A stretch of DNA of 64,000 nucleotides from contig JAUPFP010000041.1 in the NCBI GenBank assembly GCA_036925085.1, positions 876,001 through 940,000 on the forward strand, read 5' to 3'. The notes beneath the pieces were generated by a model. The model had not been told where the DNA came from. It saw only the letters and a program-made list of their open reading frames with translations, and ran no database searches. The position numbers and the translations under genes were made by a program. The stretch comes from Brachycybe producta. Taxonomy: Eukaryota > Arthropoda > Diplopoda > Playtdesmida > Andrognathidae. Positions 10,932 to 22,030 of this stretch are shown piece by piece; the first letter of the stretch is position 1, and each line of letters begins with the position of its first letter.

Positions 10932-13228
10932 TACCTGAAAAATATAAAGACAACATTAAGGTGGGTTTTATAAGACAGTCATTTCACTTCCCTACCCCCC
11001 CCCCCCCCCCGTCCTTATGGCACCACTGCAGTGGCTAATACTATGCACCATAAACGTTTTTTTTTTAAATTTGGATGCAAAAAATGTCAAGTTGTTTTAG
11101 AAAGTGAGAAAAATAACAATCATGGTGTTTTCATTTCTATTATGTTTTAAACATAAATAGACCATTGATTCTTTTATTATAATTTGAAAAATAATAAATT
11201 TTCAGCTTTTATGAACAGCTGAATTTATGAACTCTGATTACTCTAAAATTCAGAAGCAACACGAAAGATAATCTGAAAGTGTGTTAGAAACTGGAACGTT
11301 AGCTGAATGACTTAATAGTATTTTCATGTTGACTGACATCTTTCAAAATAAAACATTTGAGAGCTAGATAAATTAAAATTAAAGTTGGCTCATACTAAAA
11401 ACTGTCATCAAAAGCTTTTTTTTAAAAAGTACCAAACTTTAAAATAACATCAAGCGATGGAACTGTTCTTCTCGTTTCTAAAAAGTTGTCGTTGCTTGCG
11501 AACACACAAGAGAATAATCAATAAATAGTTCGAAAATCAGCTAATTTTAATTTTAAACCAAGAAAGACATAAAAAGCCAGCAATTTGTTACTAATTAGTT
11601 GGACAATTTTTGTTTCCATTAATTTTATCTCAACTTGAAAAATATCAAACTAAAATATCATTAAGAGATTAATTTAATCTTCTAGTTTCTGAATCACACT
11701 TTCAATTCATTGTTCTCGTTCATTTTGCATAATAATATAAAAAGGGTCTATATAAAAAAAAACTCATCAAAAATTTCATTTTTTTTTTATTCTATTTGAA
11801 CTTTACAGAAACGTTGTGCCAAACTGAAATTAAAATATGCATTAGATATATCTACCATGTTTCCTTCCTCTGTTCGTTTATTTCTAATTGAAGTTTTTTT
11901 TCATTCTCGTAGCAGCCGCAGTCCAAATGAGAACGAGAGAGAAAGGAGCGGCTCTCGAGGCAATCTTTTTTGGCGCCCGCAATAACATCATCATCTTAAT
12001 TCTCGTTTTGATCCTGAAGCAAAATAACATAATATTAGTAGAAGAACTAACGAGAAACACGAAGACACACAACTCAAAAAGAGTCTCTCTCTCCATCTCT
12101 CTGTATATATACATGTATTGTACATGTATACGTTTCGTAAGTAAAGGTTTCGCTTTCGGCCACGTTCTTTCTTTGTCCAACATTACGGCCACGCACAAGT
12201 ATTCTCGGCTTTCGATCTGGAACTCAGTAATAAAAAAAAATTAAACCAAAAAATAACAAAATAATTAGGCCTACTGCAAATAAAAAAACAATGTAAACAA
12301 TTATAATATTTTTTTTTTCTCATTAAGAAAAAAGTTGCAGATTGTCATATAGGCCTACCTCATTATACCTTAGGCAAAACGTTATACCTTATGCTTTTTT
12401 TGCAATCAAAGAGACTTGTTCGAGAGGCTTATTCTCAATATGATATCTCGACGTGGCTTTATAGATATTCAATTTGTTTTTATCCCCACCCCCGGACGGC
12501 GCCACTGCAGCATCATTAACAACAAAGAGTCAGATTGAGCTGCTATTAGATAGGTCGTTTAGAAACCAAAGAACAAGTAAATATATTAAAAAAAAACTAC
12601 GTTTTTCGGTACACGCTTTTATTTCTTCTAAGACATGTTTTTTGTTTTCGAGACTACAGGAGTGTAATTTGTTTTCTTTTCTTGAAAAGTACCTTATTTA
12701 CCCGTACGTCCCCTCCTCCTATAAAGGCGGATCTTTGGACAGGAGGTCATTCGAGGATCCTCCTTCAAAATTTGATAGATTAACAGGTCGCACTAGTAGA
12801 GGCTGCTGCAGTTGTACACAATTTCAGCTCTCTCAAGGTGATTATGGTGGAAGTTGGTGAAAATAGAAGAAACACAACGTCCACGTGCAAACGGACAACG
12901 GTCTTCTCAAGTTAAATAAAAAATATTGGAAAAAGAATAGGGCCGAGCGTAGCCCACTTCCTTTCAAAAAGCAGTTTCGCGTTCTAGTGATGTTTTTTTT
13001 TTAATAAAAACTTAGCTGTGAATAAAACTTGAAAACATAGTTTTAAAAAAAACACGCATCTGTTCGAACTTTATAGATTTATTATTAGTTTACTCTCAAT
13101 TCAAGTATATTTTGACTACAAAATTTGGCACTCATTTGTCTGTTAAATCGTTAAATGCAAAAATAACACAAAAAAACATTTCTAAACGTTTTCGAATGAT
13201 CTTTAAAAAAAAAACAAATACACTAATA
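10932..13228. other. Non-coding stretch with repeat fragments
   Basis: No gene recognised. Poly-C run at about 10986-11002. Near 11270-11500 and 11640-11700 lie fragments of the GAAACTAGAA...TTCATGTTGA...ATATCTTTCAAAATAA family. Open frames at 11884-12244 lie on both strands in simple TA/CT sequence, and one at 12474-12860 shows no recognisable domain; I treat all as chance. Confidence 0.45.
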
Positions 13229-13449
13229 CCTCGCTTTACGGCCGAGATACGTTCTGAGAAAGTTGGCTATAAACAAAATCACCATAAGCGACAACATAGT
13301 AAATTGTATATACACACATATGTGGGTTATCCCCCAATTTTTTTTGGCCGTATATCGAAAAATGTTGGGCTGTAAGTCGAAACTGAGCTATAAATAAAAA
13401 AGGGCCATTCACATCGAAATGCCGCATAAAAAGAGGCCGTATAGCGAGG
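13229..13449. repeat. Inverted-end repeat (CCTCGCTTTACGGCC ... GGCCGTATAGCGAGG)
   Basis: The left end CCTCGCTTTACGGCCGAGA is mirrored by GGCCGTATAGCGAGG at the right, with inner pairs such as GGGTTATCCCCC and GGCCGTATATCGAAA. Likely a short DNA-transposon MITE, perhaps Tc1/mariner-like because the left flank has TA, but no duplication was proven. The overlapping open frames are not genes. Confidence 0.5.
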
Positions 13450-13508
13450 CAAGAGCGTAAATACCTTAACTAGAGCTCAAAAAAGCTAACTTATAAAATA
13501 AATTCTAA

Positions 13509-13967
13509 TGCCCAATCCACATCAAGCTGACAAAACAAAAATAAACCTGAAATTCAAGTGTTTCCAAGACAAATTGGAGACAATTCTGTAACATTTCTGC
13601 GACTTTTTGTGTTTTATTTTTGTTTTGTCTGCAATTTCACAAACTATTTCAATGTCCCGTCGCAAGTCGATAAACAGCAAAAGATTTTTGATTTGTCTCG
13701 GAACTACACGCAACATGTTGTCAACTCTGTCCACGCAGTGTGGACAATTAAGTGTTAAAACACTTGCGTAGTTTACGTAGGACAGAGCTCTATAGAAACA
13801 AAAACAAACCACCAATTTATTTTTGTCCCAAATTTGTTGTGGTTTTATCTTGATTACTGCTGACAGTTGTGTTTCAGGTTTTTGTTTCGTTTTCAAAAAC
13901 GACTTTTTCTAGCATTTTTATCTCGAACTCATGTTGTACTTTTGTCAGCTTGACGTGGACTCCGGCC
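13509..13967. mobile_element. TWA-flanked element, GACAAAA-word body
   Basis: The left end TGCCCAATCCACATCAAGC matches the right end in reverse complement GGCCGGAGTCCACGTCAAGC. Flanks are TAA (13506-13508) and TTA (13968-13970), so the duplication is imperfect. The body is rich in CAAACAAAAATAAACC / TTTTTGTTTTGTC in both strands and is a longer relative of 2061-2212. Apparent frames at 13522-13896 are explained by the inverted words. Confidence 0.6.
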
Positions 13968-13970
13968 TTA

Positions 13971-14913
13971 ATTTAAAAACAACTGAAAACCAAACCTTTT
14001 TTTTTTAAAAAAAAACAAAAAGGTCTAAAGGCAGCCACCATTTTCAGATCCTTTTGTTGCGCTCTAGTTAGGCCTTAAAACTGTCACAAACAAAAGCATA
14101 GAAATAATAATAATAAAAAATAAACTCAAAAATAATATAGAAATTGAATATAGACAAAGAAAAAAATAACAATACATGTCAAATGGCAAATGTACGTTTG
14201 CCTACAGAACGAGGAGACCGAACATGTAAATAACATTAATTATTAACACACCTGTCAAGAATCACCTTTCATTTTTGTTCCTTTTTTTATGACAAAAGTT
14301 GATATCAAAAATGCTAACAATTTCGGAGGTTGTTTCAAGTGGAAGTTTTACATTTTTCAAAATAAGCCTCGTATAACAAGCAAAGCAACTAAGTTGACTC
14401 GTATTTATAGACTCGCAGCTTGCATTCCACATATACAAACTTAAGCAATCAGTAACACTTGACTGCATTTTTTTTGGCGGGGGGGGGGGGGGAGAAAAAA
14501 TATGAAGCACTTGCTCATTTACATAAATCACAACTTGAACAATCGTGGCAGCCATCTCTTTTTTAACCCCCCCCCCCTGCCTGCAAGGATTTCGAGAAAA
14601 TCTCGAGTGTACTCGTAATTTCTCGAGCAGTGCTTCAATAAAGTTGCTAGCAAACATTCTAAGTACTTACACAGCTCGAACACTCGTGAATATGCCATTC
14701 GATTTCTACTTCACTCTTGTTGTTGTTGTCGTCGTGTAAACCTCTGCTTTATCGTAATTACATAATTATAAATTACACGAAGCTGTCATTCATTCGATCA
14801 CTTTGGTGGAATACAACCAACTGCAGAATGTACAAAAGGCAAAGTAAGATTGTTTCCAAATTTCAATGACAGTCTCGACAAAACTGTTGTTTGCTTGCTT
14901 TACTTGGAATTTA
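13971..14913. other. Non-coding stretch
   Basis: No gene recognised. It contains (A)n/(T)n runs, a poly-G run (14477-14492), a poly-C run (14567-14577) and (GTT/GTC)n near 14718-14735. The minus-strand frame across 14262-14657 includes a poly-Pro artefact of the poly-G run. Confidence 0.45.
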
Positions 14914-14934
14914 CGAGGGAGAGTCAATATGTAA

Positions 14935-15240
14935 GTTACAAAATGCAGTAAATAAAAAAGTGACAAACTTACGTATACATGAGACATTTATTTCTCGACA
15001 TAATCTCCGCAAATACATAAGCATTTGTGACTTGTCCCATCGCTTTATCAACTTCTGGAAACCATCTGCATAAAAAGATGTAGGTTGCTGTCGTAGCCAG
15101 TTATGTACAGCATTTTGAAGCTCTTCATTATTGGAAAAACATTTACCACCAAGGTATTCTTTAAGTGGACCAAACAAGTGAAAGTCACTTGGTGCCAGGT
15201 CTGGGCTGAGAGACTCAATTCGCCGAAAACGCCCTGGACT
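14935..15240 (-). pseudogene. Mariner transposase C-terminal fragment, left arm
   Basis: The minus strand reads SLSPDLAPSDFHLFGPLKEY then the GGKCFSNNEEL, AVHNWLRQQP and SFYADGFQKLIKRWDK blocks, continuing to the terminal repeat. It lacks the N-terminal DNA-binding half and the first catalytic Asp. Head-to-head arrangement with the right arm makes the element a large inverted repeat. Confidence 0.8.
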
Positions 15241-15262
15241 ACTGACCCGTGGCGTACTGCTC

Positions 15263-15478
15263 TTGCATGACAATGTGAGACCGCATACAGCACATGCAGC
15301 GCTTGACACCATTGCGAAATTGAAGTGGGAACTTCTTGAACATCCTCCCTACAGCCCAGACGTGGCCCCCTACATCTTTTTATGCAGATGGTTTCCAGAA
15401 GTTGATAAAGCGATGAGACAAATGCTTCTGTATTTGCAGAGATTATGTCGAGAAATAAATGTCTCATGTATACGTTAG
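15263..15478 (+). pseudogene. Mariner transposase fragment, right arm
   Basis: Reads HDNVRPHTAHAALDTIAKL followed by WELLEHPPYSPDVAP, the block with the second and third catalytic Asp of mariner transposases. It then jumps to a scrambled remnant of the C-terminus. A deletion between CCCC and CTACATC removes about 80 residues present in the left arm, apparently at a short CC-TAC microhomology. Not functional. Confidence 0.8.
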
Positions 15479-15699
15479 TTCGTCACTTTTTTATTTAATG
15501 CATTTTGTAACTTACATATTGACTCTCCCTCGTATTTCATCGAAATAGAACTTTCCTTCATTTAAAAATGGCAACCGAGATATTTCCTCCTACTAACGCC
15601 CAATGTTGGGAGCTAGGAAAACACATTTCATTTTAAACGACACATTTTCCAATTTTAAAACAAAAGGAGATTCTATTAATAAGATTCTATTTCTCATAT

Positions 15700-15885
15700 G
15701 TTTTATTACCAATGTCTTGTTGCTTGCATGGTGACGCACCTATCTGATAAAAAGTTCCATTTCTATGAAGTCAACTGATTTTAAATTAAATTATATTACT
15801 GACAAATTTCTAATTTTAATTTTTAAAAATCATTTTGATAATCGTTAGGTAAGTCTTGACAAGAAATTTCTCGCGGTCTCTTCCA
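15700..15885. repeat. Partial TTAA-family MITE
   Basis: Shares with 27146-27662 the order ATTACCAATGTCTTGTTG, GGTGACGCACCTATCTGATA, TCAACTGATTTT, CGTTAGGTAAGTCTTGACAA, GAAATTTCTCGCGGTCTCTT, i.e. the right half and right end of that element. The left half is absent or diverged. Confidence 0.6.
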
Positions 15886-16752
15886 ACTGAAATTTGTAAA
15901 ATCAGGTAATACCAAATTGCTACCACATCGATCACATTGGAAATAATCTTGATTTACGGACTGTTTGCAATTTGCAATCAACTTGACTTTGCAGTTGGCA
16001 CACATCTTACAATGTTAGTAAATTTATAGTTTTCGTACAACAACAATAAGCCTAATGTGTGTGCAGTACTTTAAACAAAGGTTATTTTTTGTTAACATCG
16101 TGTTTGACAATAATTATTAAGGACGGTAGCAAATGAGGCGGCAGTGGATGCAGTGGCAGCATGAATGTTTGTATTGTACCGATTTGTTTCACTTTGACTT
16201 GTATTGAATATTGACTTGTATTTGAAAATTTACCTCGTGTTGATAATGTGTATTGCATTGCTTCTTGACTTTGTATTGATCTGTCTGTATGTCCCTGATG
16301 CGACCTCCTTCCATGTTGATGTGGACGTCAGGGCTGGATTAGCCATTGGGCTAAAAGGGCTGCTGCCCAGAGCCCACTTGAATTTTGAAAGGGGTTTTTT
16401 AAACGACTGTAATTACTGTAAATCGACAATTTTTTTTTGCAAATGATCAAAGGAGCACCATTATCGCCACATTTGTCTAACTAATAACGATGTAATAATA
16501 ACTGAAAGTAGGGATGCCCGATTCCGATTAATCGATTTTTTGGTTCTAATTAATCGATTAATTGAATTGAAATCAAGCCGATTCAATTTTATTTAATTCA
16601 TAAAAATAAAAGTTCAATAAACATGATTTTTTTTTCTCCATTTATTAGTGTTTTCCTTTTTTTTATTGTTGTTCGGTTTTGTTATTTTTCAAGTTTCAGT
16701 CCTTTGATTAATTGTATTTTCAGTGGTCAATGATGGCATAATGTGTCTTTAC

Positions 16753-17661
16753 CAGTGCATTGGATTTGGTATTTTCTATTGGATTGAATCCAATCCAAAT
16801 CTTTATTGGCAACTGCCAAATCAAATCCAAACATATAATATTTTAACAAATCCAAATCCAAATCTGAGAAAAAAAAATTCAAATCCAAATCTGAGAAAAA
16901 AAAATTCAAATCCAAATCTAAATGTTTTCTAATTTATTTTTTGTTCCATTTTACAATATTGTAAAATGTAAAACATTTTCTTGTCTATAAATATAAACAG
17001 ACAGAAATTATTGAATAAAAATTTGAGCATTAAAAAAGGAAAAACACAAGTCAAACTTAACATTTAGTACTATTTAACATACTCCACTGAAATACACCAA
17101 ACCGTTCGGGGAACAAAACATATTTAAAAAAAATAGGTGGGTTTCTTTTTTGGGAATAGTTTTAGAGCAAATGACCCTTTAGAGCAAGTGGTTTTAGGGC
17201 AAATGTCCTTTTAGGGCAAGTGGTTTTAGGTCAAATATCTCTAGGGCAATCATCCCCTTAGGGTAATTGGTATTAGGGCAAATGGCTTTAGGGAATGTGT
17301 CTATTGCAAGTGTCTTTAGGGCAACTGTCTATATCCCTTTCTCACTATGGTTTAGAGGCTACTGGGGACTAATTGAGAGTAGCTAATTATTTTGTTAAAG
17401 GGTGTTGGGTCACAAGCAGAATGTAACTATGTCATCCTGTTCAAGACAGCCAGGCATGAAGTTAACATGATTTACATAAAAAAGAAAATTTTCTCAATCA
17501 CTCCTTTTTTTCTTGATTTTTTTTAAAAGGCCAAATATATTTATTAAATCCAAATCATTTTAATTGAAATCCAAATCAAATCACAAAATTTTCTATACAG
17601 ATAAATTCAAATTCTTTCCTTTTCACCCTAAATCCCAATCAATCCCAAATCCAATGCACTG
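16753..17661. mobile_element. Nested hAT MITE (CAGTGCATTGGATTTGG)
   Basis: The left end CAGTGCATTGGATTTGG is exactly complementary to the right end CCAAATCCAATGCACTG. Perfect 8-bp duplication GTCTTTAC at 16745-16752 and 17662-17669. The sub-terminal zone repeats CCAAATC words (CAAATCCAAATC...), partly as AAAAAAAATTCAAATCCAAA duplicates. A GGGCAAATG tandem block is nested at 17140-17345. Confidence 0.85.
17140..17345 (+). repeat. GGGCAAATG degenerate tandem block, Mutator-like fragment
   Basis: Repeated words GTTTTAGGGCAAATGTCC / TTTTAGGGCAAGTGG at roughly 16-33 bp spacing, ending GCAACTGTCTATATCCC. The same words form the body and right end of 49209-49571, so this is probably one arm of that element. 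Confidence 0.6.
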
Positions 17662-17803
17662 GTCTTTACTACTCGTGCTCCGGAATGCATGTTTTTACAC
17701 AATAAGATTGGGGTTTACGTCATTTATGGAAGGAGGCCCCCATATATATATATATATATTAGCCCAGGGCCCCCATGTAGGCTGATCCGGCCCTGATGGA
17801 CGT

Positions 17804-18432
17804 TAAGCAATTCAAAAACAACAAACAACTAACATGCTGTAGTCATTAGTCATTATTATACAATTGATTGTAGTCATAATCATTAGTCATTTGTGAGACT
17901 CCATTTTTCCCAACTCTGCATGGTGAATATTAATTGCTGCATGTTCGAAATGTGACGTTAAAATGACAGTTTCACATTTAACTGCTGCATTCAATTGCCG
18001 CTGCCTCATTTGCTACCACCAACCACCCTTAAGAATATTGCACACCGTAAAATAATTGCAGCACCAATGCAAATTAGCGATGTTCTTTAAATCTATCTTT
18101 TTGAGTAATCCATTTTTTTTTGCCTTTTACAGTCGCACCTGTTAAAATCGAAGCAAGCTCGTAAATGAGTTAATTTCTAATTATTCAAATGAAATATATA
18201 TATAGCAAATTCTTGGCTTACGACGACGCTCGAAAAAACCTTGATCCACTCGAAGCCTTTGACGGACTTTTGATTCGATTCGATTCAAAAATAAGGATGC
18301 GGAAAAGTAACGATCTACTTTCCTTACTGGTATCCATATTTTCCTACCGGAACAAAATGCAAAACAATTCAGAAAGTTAAGTTTCTATATGGTTAGAATT
18401 ATTCCTGGATTTCGGATCTGTTGGGTTCGGGC
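17804..18432. other. Non-coding stretch
   Basis: No gene recognised. A CATTAGTCATTATTATACAA-type repeat near 17840-17895 and TGCATTCAATTGCCGCTGCC near 17985 are the only patterns noted. The latter resembles the GGCGGCAGTGGATGCAGTGG words at 16138 in inverse order, hinting at another old inverted repeat around 16135-18015 that encloses the hAT at 16329. Confidence 0.4.
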
Positions 18433-18620
18433 TCAGTGGCGTAGCTAGATTTTCCGCGTTGTTAGCAAAAAGTTTGAGTGCTCCCCACCCCCCAAAAAAA
18501 TGATTAAAATTCCGCGAGCTCAGCGAGTGAAAGCAATTTAAAAACAAATGTATTTTTGTCTAATTCCAGCGAGCGAAGCCAGCATTCAAAATAATACCGT
18601 TTTTAATATGACACTCGTGA
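18433..18620 (+). mobile_element. hAT left end (CAGTGGCGTAGCTAG), right end not found
   Basis: CAGTGGCGTAGCTAGATTTT at the start is the typical terminal repeat of a hAT MITE family also seen at 25299, 42907, 46055 and 58854. The following GAGCTCAGCGAGTG / CCAGCGAGCGAAGCCAGC words are typical of its interior. The matching right end was not seen, so the copy is truncated. Confidence 0.5.
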
Positions 18621-18812
18621 CATCGACGACCCTTCTTCCGACACATTCATCGTATCGATACTCTTCTTCCGAAACCTGTTATGAGTAAAACATCGCTACC
18701 TTTTTAGGGATACCCAATCCGTATTCAGGGAATAGATCTTTTTCCACAGAATCAAACTTTCCTAGCTGCACCCCTCTGCATATGTGCATTAGAATTCGCC
18801 CCCTTTCATATA

Positions 18813-19222
18813 GCCTGGTTCTCACGTGGCTAGTTTACTAGTCACTAGTAGGCCTACTGTCTACTTTCCTGGTAATTTGGTAAATAAGAACTTACCTGTT
18901 AAGTTTGTATTTACACGGGGCTTCTGACACGTAGCTAATTTCCAGGGCTACTTTATTAGTTTTATTGGAATAAAACTTTGTTGCAAAGTCGACACAAAAG
19001 TTACTATGCCAGTAACCAAGGAAGTAGGTGTTCCCACGGGGTAACTAGAAGGAGGGGAAGTAGCTAGACCACGAGACCGGTAACAAGACAGCAAAGTAAC
19101 CAGGTCCTCAACTTGCCTTACCAAAATCCCGGTATGTGGACAAGTTACTAGCAAGGCTGTTTAAATTGGGTTAAGTTTAATGCCTGCTAGCGCTTAGTAA
19201 ACTAACCCCGTGAAAACATAGC
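18813..19222. mobile_element. TWA-flanked element, CTAGT-word body
   Basis: The left end GCCTGGTTCTCACGTGG and the right end in reverse complement GCTATGTTTTCACGGGG are imperfect inverted repeats, with ATA before and TTA after. Inside, the end-like motif recurs as ATTTACACGGGGCTTC and GTTCCCACGGGGTAAC, and GACACGTAGCTAATTTCC. The body is made of CTAGT, TAACTAG and TAGCTA words. Same style as 28685-29101. Confidence 0.6.
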
Positions 19223-19718
19223 TTATGGGTGCATTAAGCCATGGTGCACGTGCACCAGGCCTTAATGGTTCACGTATTTCCAAAAGAAATAATCATCCAG
19301 TTAAAACATTTGTTTTCTTCCAAAGTCAGGAATGCATTAACTGAAATATGTAACTTCGTAATGAGATATCGGCTGATATTAACATCATAAAATTAAGTGC
19401 TTCTTAGGTGCATTACAGGAGGTGAAGGTTCATTTAAAAATTACAATGATTTGATGGTACACAAGTCTCGAAAGTTAAGCTCATCATAAACCTGAGACTT
19501 ACCGAGATTCATAATAAAACTTCCGCAAGAGCACAACTCCTCATAGATTTTTTCAATGAAACTTTTTGACAAGATCGCACAACAAAATTAAACAAACAAA
19601 CCTTATCCAAAACACAGTGCATACTGCACAAATGACAACAAAATCCAATCTTCTTCTTCTTCTTCAAATTACAAAAAATATCCACACGCACACAAAAAAA
19701 AAAACCAAGTTTCGATGT
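19223..19718 (-). other. Downstream flank / presumed 3' UTR of the KCTD gene
   Basis: On the minus strand this follows the stop codon. It holds a (CTT/AAG)n run and A/T-rich sequence. I saw no well-placed canonical polyadenylation signal immediately after the stop; AATAAA-type sequence on the minus strand occurs near 18953-18966. The 3' end is therefore unresolved. Confidence 0.35.
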
Positions 19719-20376
19719 TTACGTGGGTATTGCCCTTCGACAGAACAGATACTCACTGAACTGCTGTCCTTCGACACCGCCGCCCGAAGAAGCCACAACT
19801 TTGAACCCGTTATTCAAAAGCCGAGTAATCGCTTGCAACGAGTTCAGTTTACAGTAGCCATTTAAAGGAAACCGTATCACGTGTCTCGCATCGGACATGT
19901 TCCAAGCAACACCACTACGAGAGTCCATGAGAGCGGAAGAAATCTCTGGAAAGATCTCTTCCACCAAAGCTCTTTCTCCACTCATCATGACCCTTTCGCC
20001 CAAATCCGGACTAATGTTAACTGCTAGACACTGGTAGCCTTGTTCGGACAGCGTATCGTTTCGATGTCCATTCCGATCCGTGACCATCAGAGCAGAACAC
20101 TCACTGTTGTTACCACCACCACCACTTCTCGACATTTGTCGTTTGTGATTTTCCAGAGCCTTAACCATAGCCGAAATGTCATAGTACCGTGCTTCTTCCA
20201 AAAGAAGATCAATTTCGTCAAAGTGTTCTGGAATGCACAGTTGGTTTGTTCGCAAGAAATTTAAAATATGACGAAAATTCTTCCCATCTCGGTCTATAAA
20301 GTAGTGCTGTTTCAAACTGTCCAGAACTATCGGAATGCTGCCATTGAACATTCTGGCCAATTTAGATTCCGGATGC
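19719..20376 (-). CDS. KCTD1/15-like gene, exon 3 (most of BTB and whole C-terminal domain)
   Basis: Final coding exon, 658 nt, entered from an acceptor TATAATTCAG|G with a strong pyrimidine tract on the minus strand; the first base completes an AAG codon with exon 2. It encodes residues 91-308: HPESKLARMFNGS, VLDSLKQHYFIDRDG, ILNFLRTNQL and LLLEEARYYD of the T1/BTB domain, then a linker, then YQCLAVNISPDLGERV, VEEIFPEIS, HVIRFPLNGYCKLNS and SSGGGVEGQQFSEYL of the C-terminal domain. These blocks match vertebrate KCTD1 and KCTD15 closely. The Gly/Asn/Ser linker at about 174-203 is longer than in vertebrates. The stop TAA (19721-19719) follows FCRRAIPT, so the IKQEPLD-type tail of vertebrate KCTD1/15 is missing. 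A GTAAAC overlapping the stop could be a donor to a further exon, but none was found. Human homologues are nuclear co-repressors of AP-2 factors; that role here is inferred. Confidence 0.95.
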
Positions 20377-20383
20377 CTGAATT

Positions 20384-21413
20384 ATACAATAGAAAGAGAA
20401 AAAAAAACCACCTTCAAAATTTAGAAATTAAAAAGTTTTCAGATTTAAATTCTCTCAATCACTTTGTATTTAACACTACTTAAATAGTACATGTGTAAAG
20501 TGACTCTCAACAATTTGCTACAACTTTGAAATCCCATCGAAAATCAATGGATGAATTCAGATTTTTATCACATTTGTTTGTTTCAAAATTATGATTAGAA
20601 TATCTCCACTTAAAATGTTTAAACCGTGATTTCAAATAAAAAAAAAACGTACTTAAACTACTTTAAACAATTCTGTCAAAACCACTATTGTATTTACCAA
20701 AAAAAAAAATTCTTTATTCCATCTCCAAACTTTCAATTTATAAAGGCAACTCTTTAAAACTCTGAAGGCAATTTTGAACACAACTTCGAACCTTTCACGG
20801 ATGACAATCATTCGAAACACCTCCAGAATATATTTGTGAAACTCTTGAAGACACCTACGAACCACTTGAAAGACTCCAAAATAATCTAAATTATGTTCAG
20901 AAGATTCTGAATCAGTGAAGCATGTAAACTATATATAACCCTGTAATTCGGAATAAAAATACAACTGGAGACATCAGATAAATACCACACTTTCCCCTCG
21001 AATGATAAATTAGAAGCACCGTCTCCTAATAAAAACAGTTTCAAAGCTAAATTTGTTCAATGCATTTACAACGTCAGTCTTTAGGAATGTCCGAGGCTCA
21101 ACCAAAAAAAAAAATCTTCCGACAAACGATCGTATTCTAAAACGTTACTGCCAAAGTGAAACTTAAAAGAAAGCTAAACTTAGAAACCCTCCATAGACGT
21201 AGGCCTACTATATACAGAGTTTATGGAGGGTTTTTAAGTTTTTAAGGGTTTTTTGTGCTCTTTCCTTGGGACAACGCTTTCCATGGGACAACGAGCACGT
21301 GGTCATGTTTTCTGATAACTCTACTTCTCACTTTGTCTCAAGTGTTTCAAGCATGCCAAGTGTTTTCTGCCTTTTGTTTGAATCATGACAACATCATAAA
21401 CAGCGTTATTAGT
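20384..21413. other. Intronic stretch without resolved elements
   Basis: AT-rich with no recognised repeat ends apart from a short inverted pair GAAACCCTCCATAGA / TTATGGAGGGTTT near 21182-21235. The pair may be a MITE tip or a chance hairpin. Confidence 0.45.
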
Positions 21414-21861
21414 AAGGACGGGCCATTCGAATCCTTGAATCCTCGAATCCCGCGAATCTTGAAAAAGATTATAGAGATTCAAAAACTCGAGTTCTTCGCG
21501 CTTTTTTCGTCTTTCGAATCCTAACCTTAAAAAACTGTTAAAAACTTTGGTTAAAATTAGTTTTAACTCCATTGACGACAAATAGAAGCGTCCACTAACA
21601 AAAAACGGCGATTGCTGCAATTTTGGTGGTACTCGGGATCACCAATATCATCACCTTGTGGCGACCCTGAGTACCACACTTGTTTTTTCACTATTAATAA
21701 TTTAATATTTAATATTAATTCATTTATTTGTATCTTCTTAATGAATAATATAGGATTCTTATATGAAAGATTCCAGAGATTCGTGAGATTCGAGAACCCT
21801 TTAGGATTCGAGAACCTTTTAGGATTCGGATTCGAGAAAATTTAGGATTCATTCCATATCC
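21414..21861. mobile_element. hAT-like MITE, GATTCGAATCC family
   Basis: The left end AAGGACGGGCCATTCGAATCC is followed by CTCGAATCC words, and the right part is ATTCGAGAACCTTTTAGGATTC in repeats. The interior (GATCACCAATATCATCACCT, TAGTGGACGC-like, GTTTTAACTCCATTGACG) is shared, inverted, with 49075-49893 and 31566-32340. No clear TSD here. Confidence 0.6.
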
Positions 21862-22030
21862 TGATATAATAAGTAAATGGTCGCACATGTAACATACTTG
21901 TATGTAACCAAAAAAAGCACAACTTTGCTAATGGTCGACTTCGATCATTCAAATAGTTAGAATTCTACCTCTTTGTATTATTTCGCATATGCATCAACAT
22001 AACGATATTAAGTCATAATAATATTTTGTA

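Larger units (their letters stand above)
14914..15532. mobile_element. Fold-back mariner remnant with two head-to-head transposase 3' halves
   Basis: Terminal inverted repeats of about 28 bp, starting CGAGGGAGAGTCAATATGTA, are flanked by TA on both sides. The left arm on the minus strand encodes a mariner transposase C-terminus (LAPSDFHLFGPLKEYL, then KCFSNNEELQ, LIKRWDK). The right arm on the plus strand encodes HDNVRPHTAHAALD and LLEHPPYSPD. The right arm lacks the segment between the SPD block and TSFYADGF. Neither arm is a complete gene; both catalytic-region motifs (HDN and SPD) are on the right arm only. Confidence 0.85.
16329..17795. mobile_element. hAT element, CAGGGCTGGATTAGCC ends, with nested insertions
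   Basis: The left end CAGGGCTGGATTAGCC pairs with the right end GGCTGATCCGGCCCTG. Flanking 8-mers GTGGACGT (16321-16328) and ATGGACGT (17796-17803) match at 7 of 8. Most of the 1467 bp is younger material: another hAT at 16753-17661, and at 16505 a TAGGGATGCCCGATTCCGAT end of a further hAT-like repeat. No transposase frame remains. Confidence 0.75.

Noticed and set aside
11884-12244. 104- and 118-aa frames on opposite strands
   Set aside because: Mirror frames in the same low-complexity DNA; no homology recognised, no coding bias visible.
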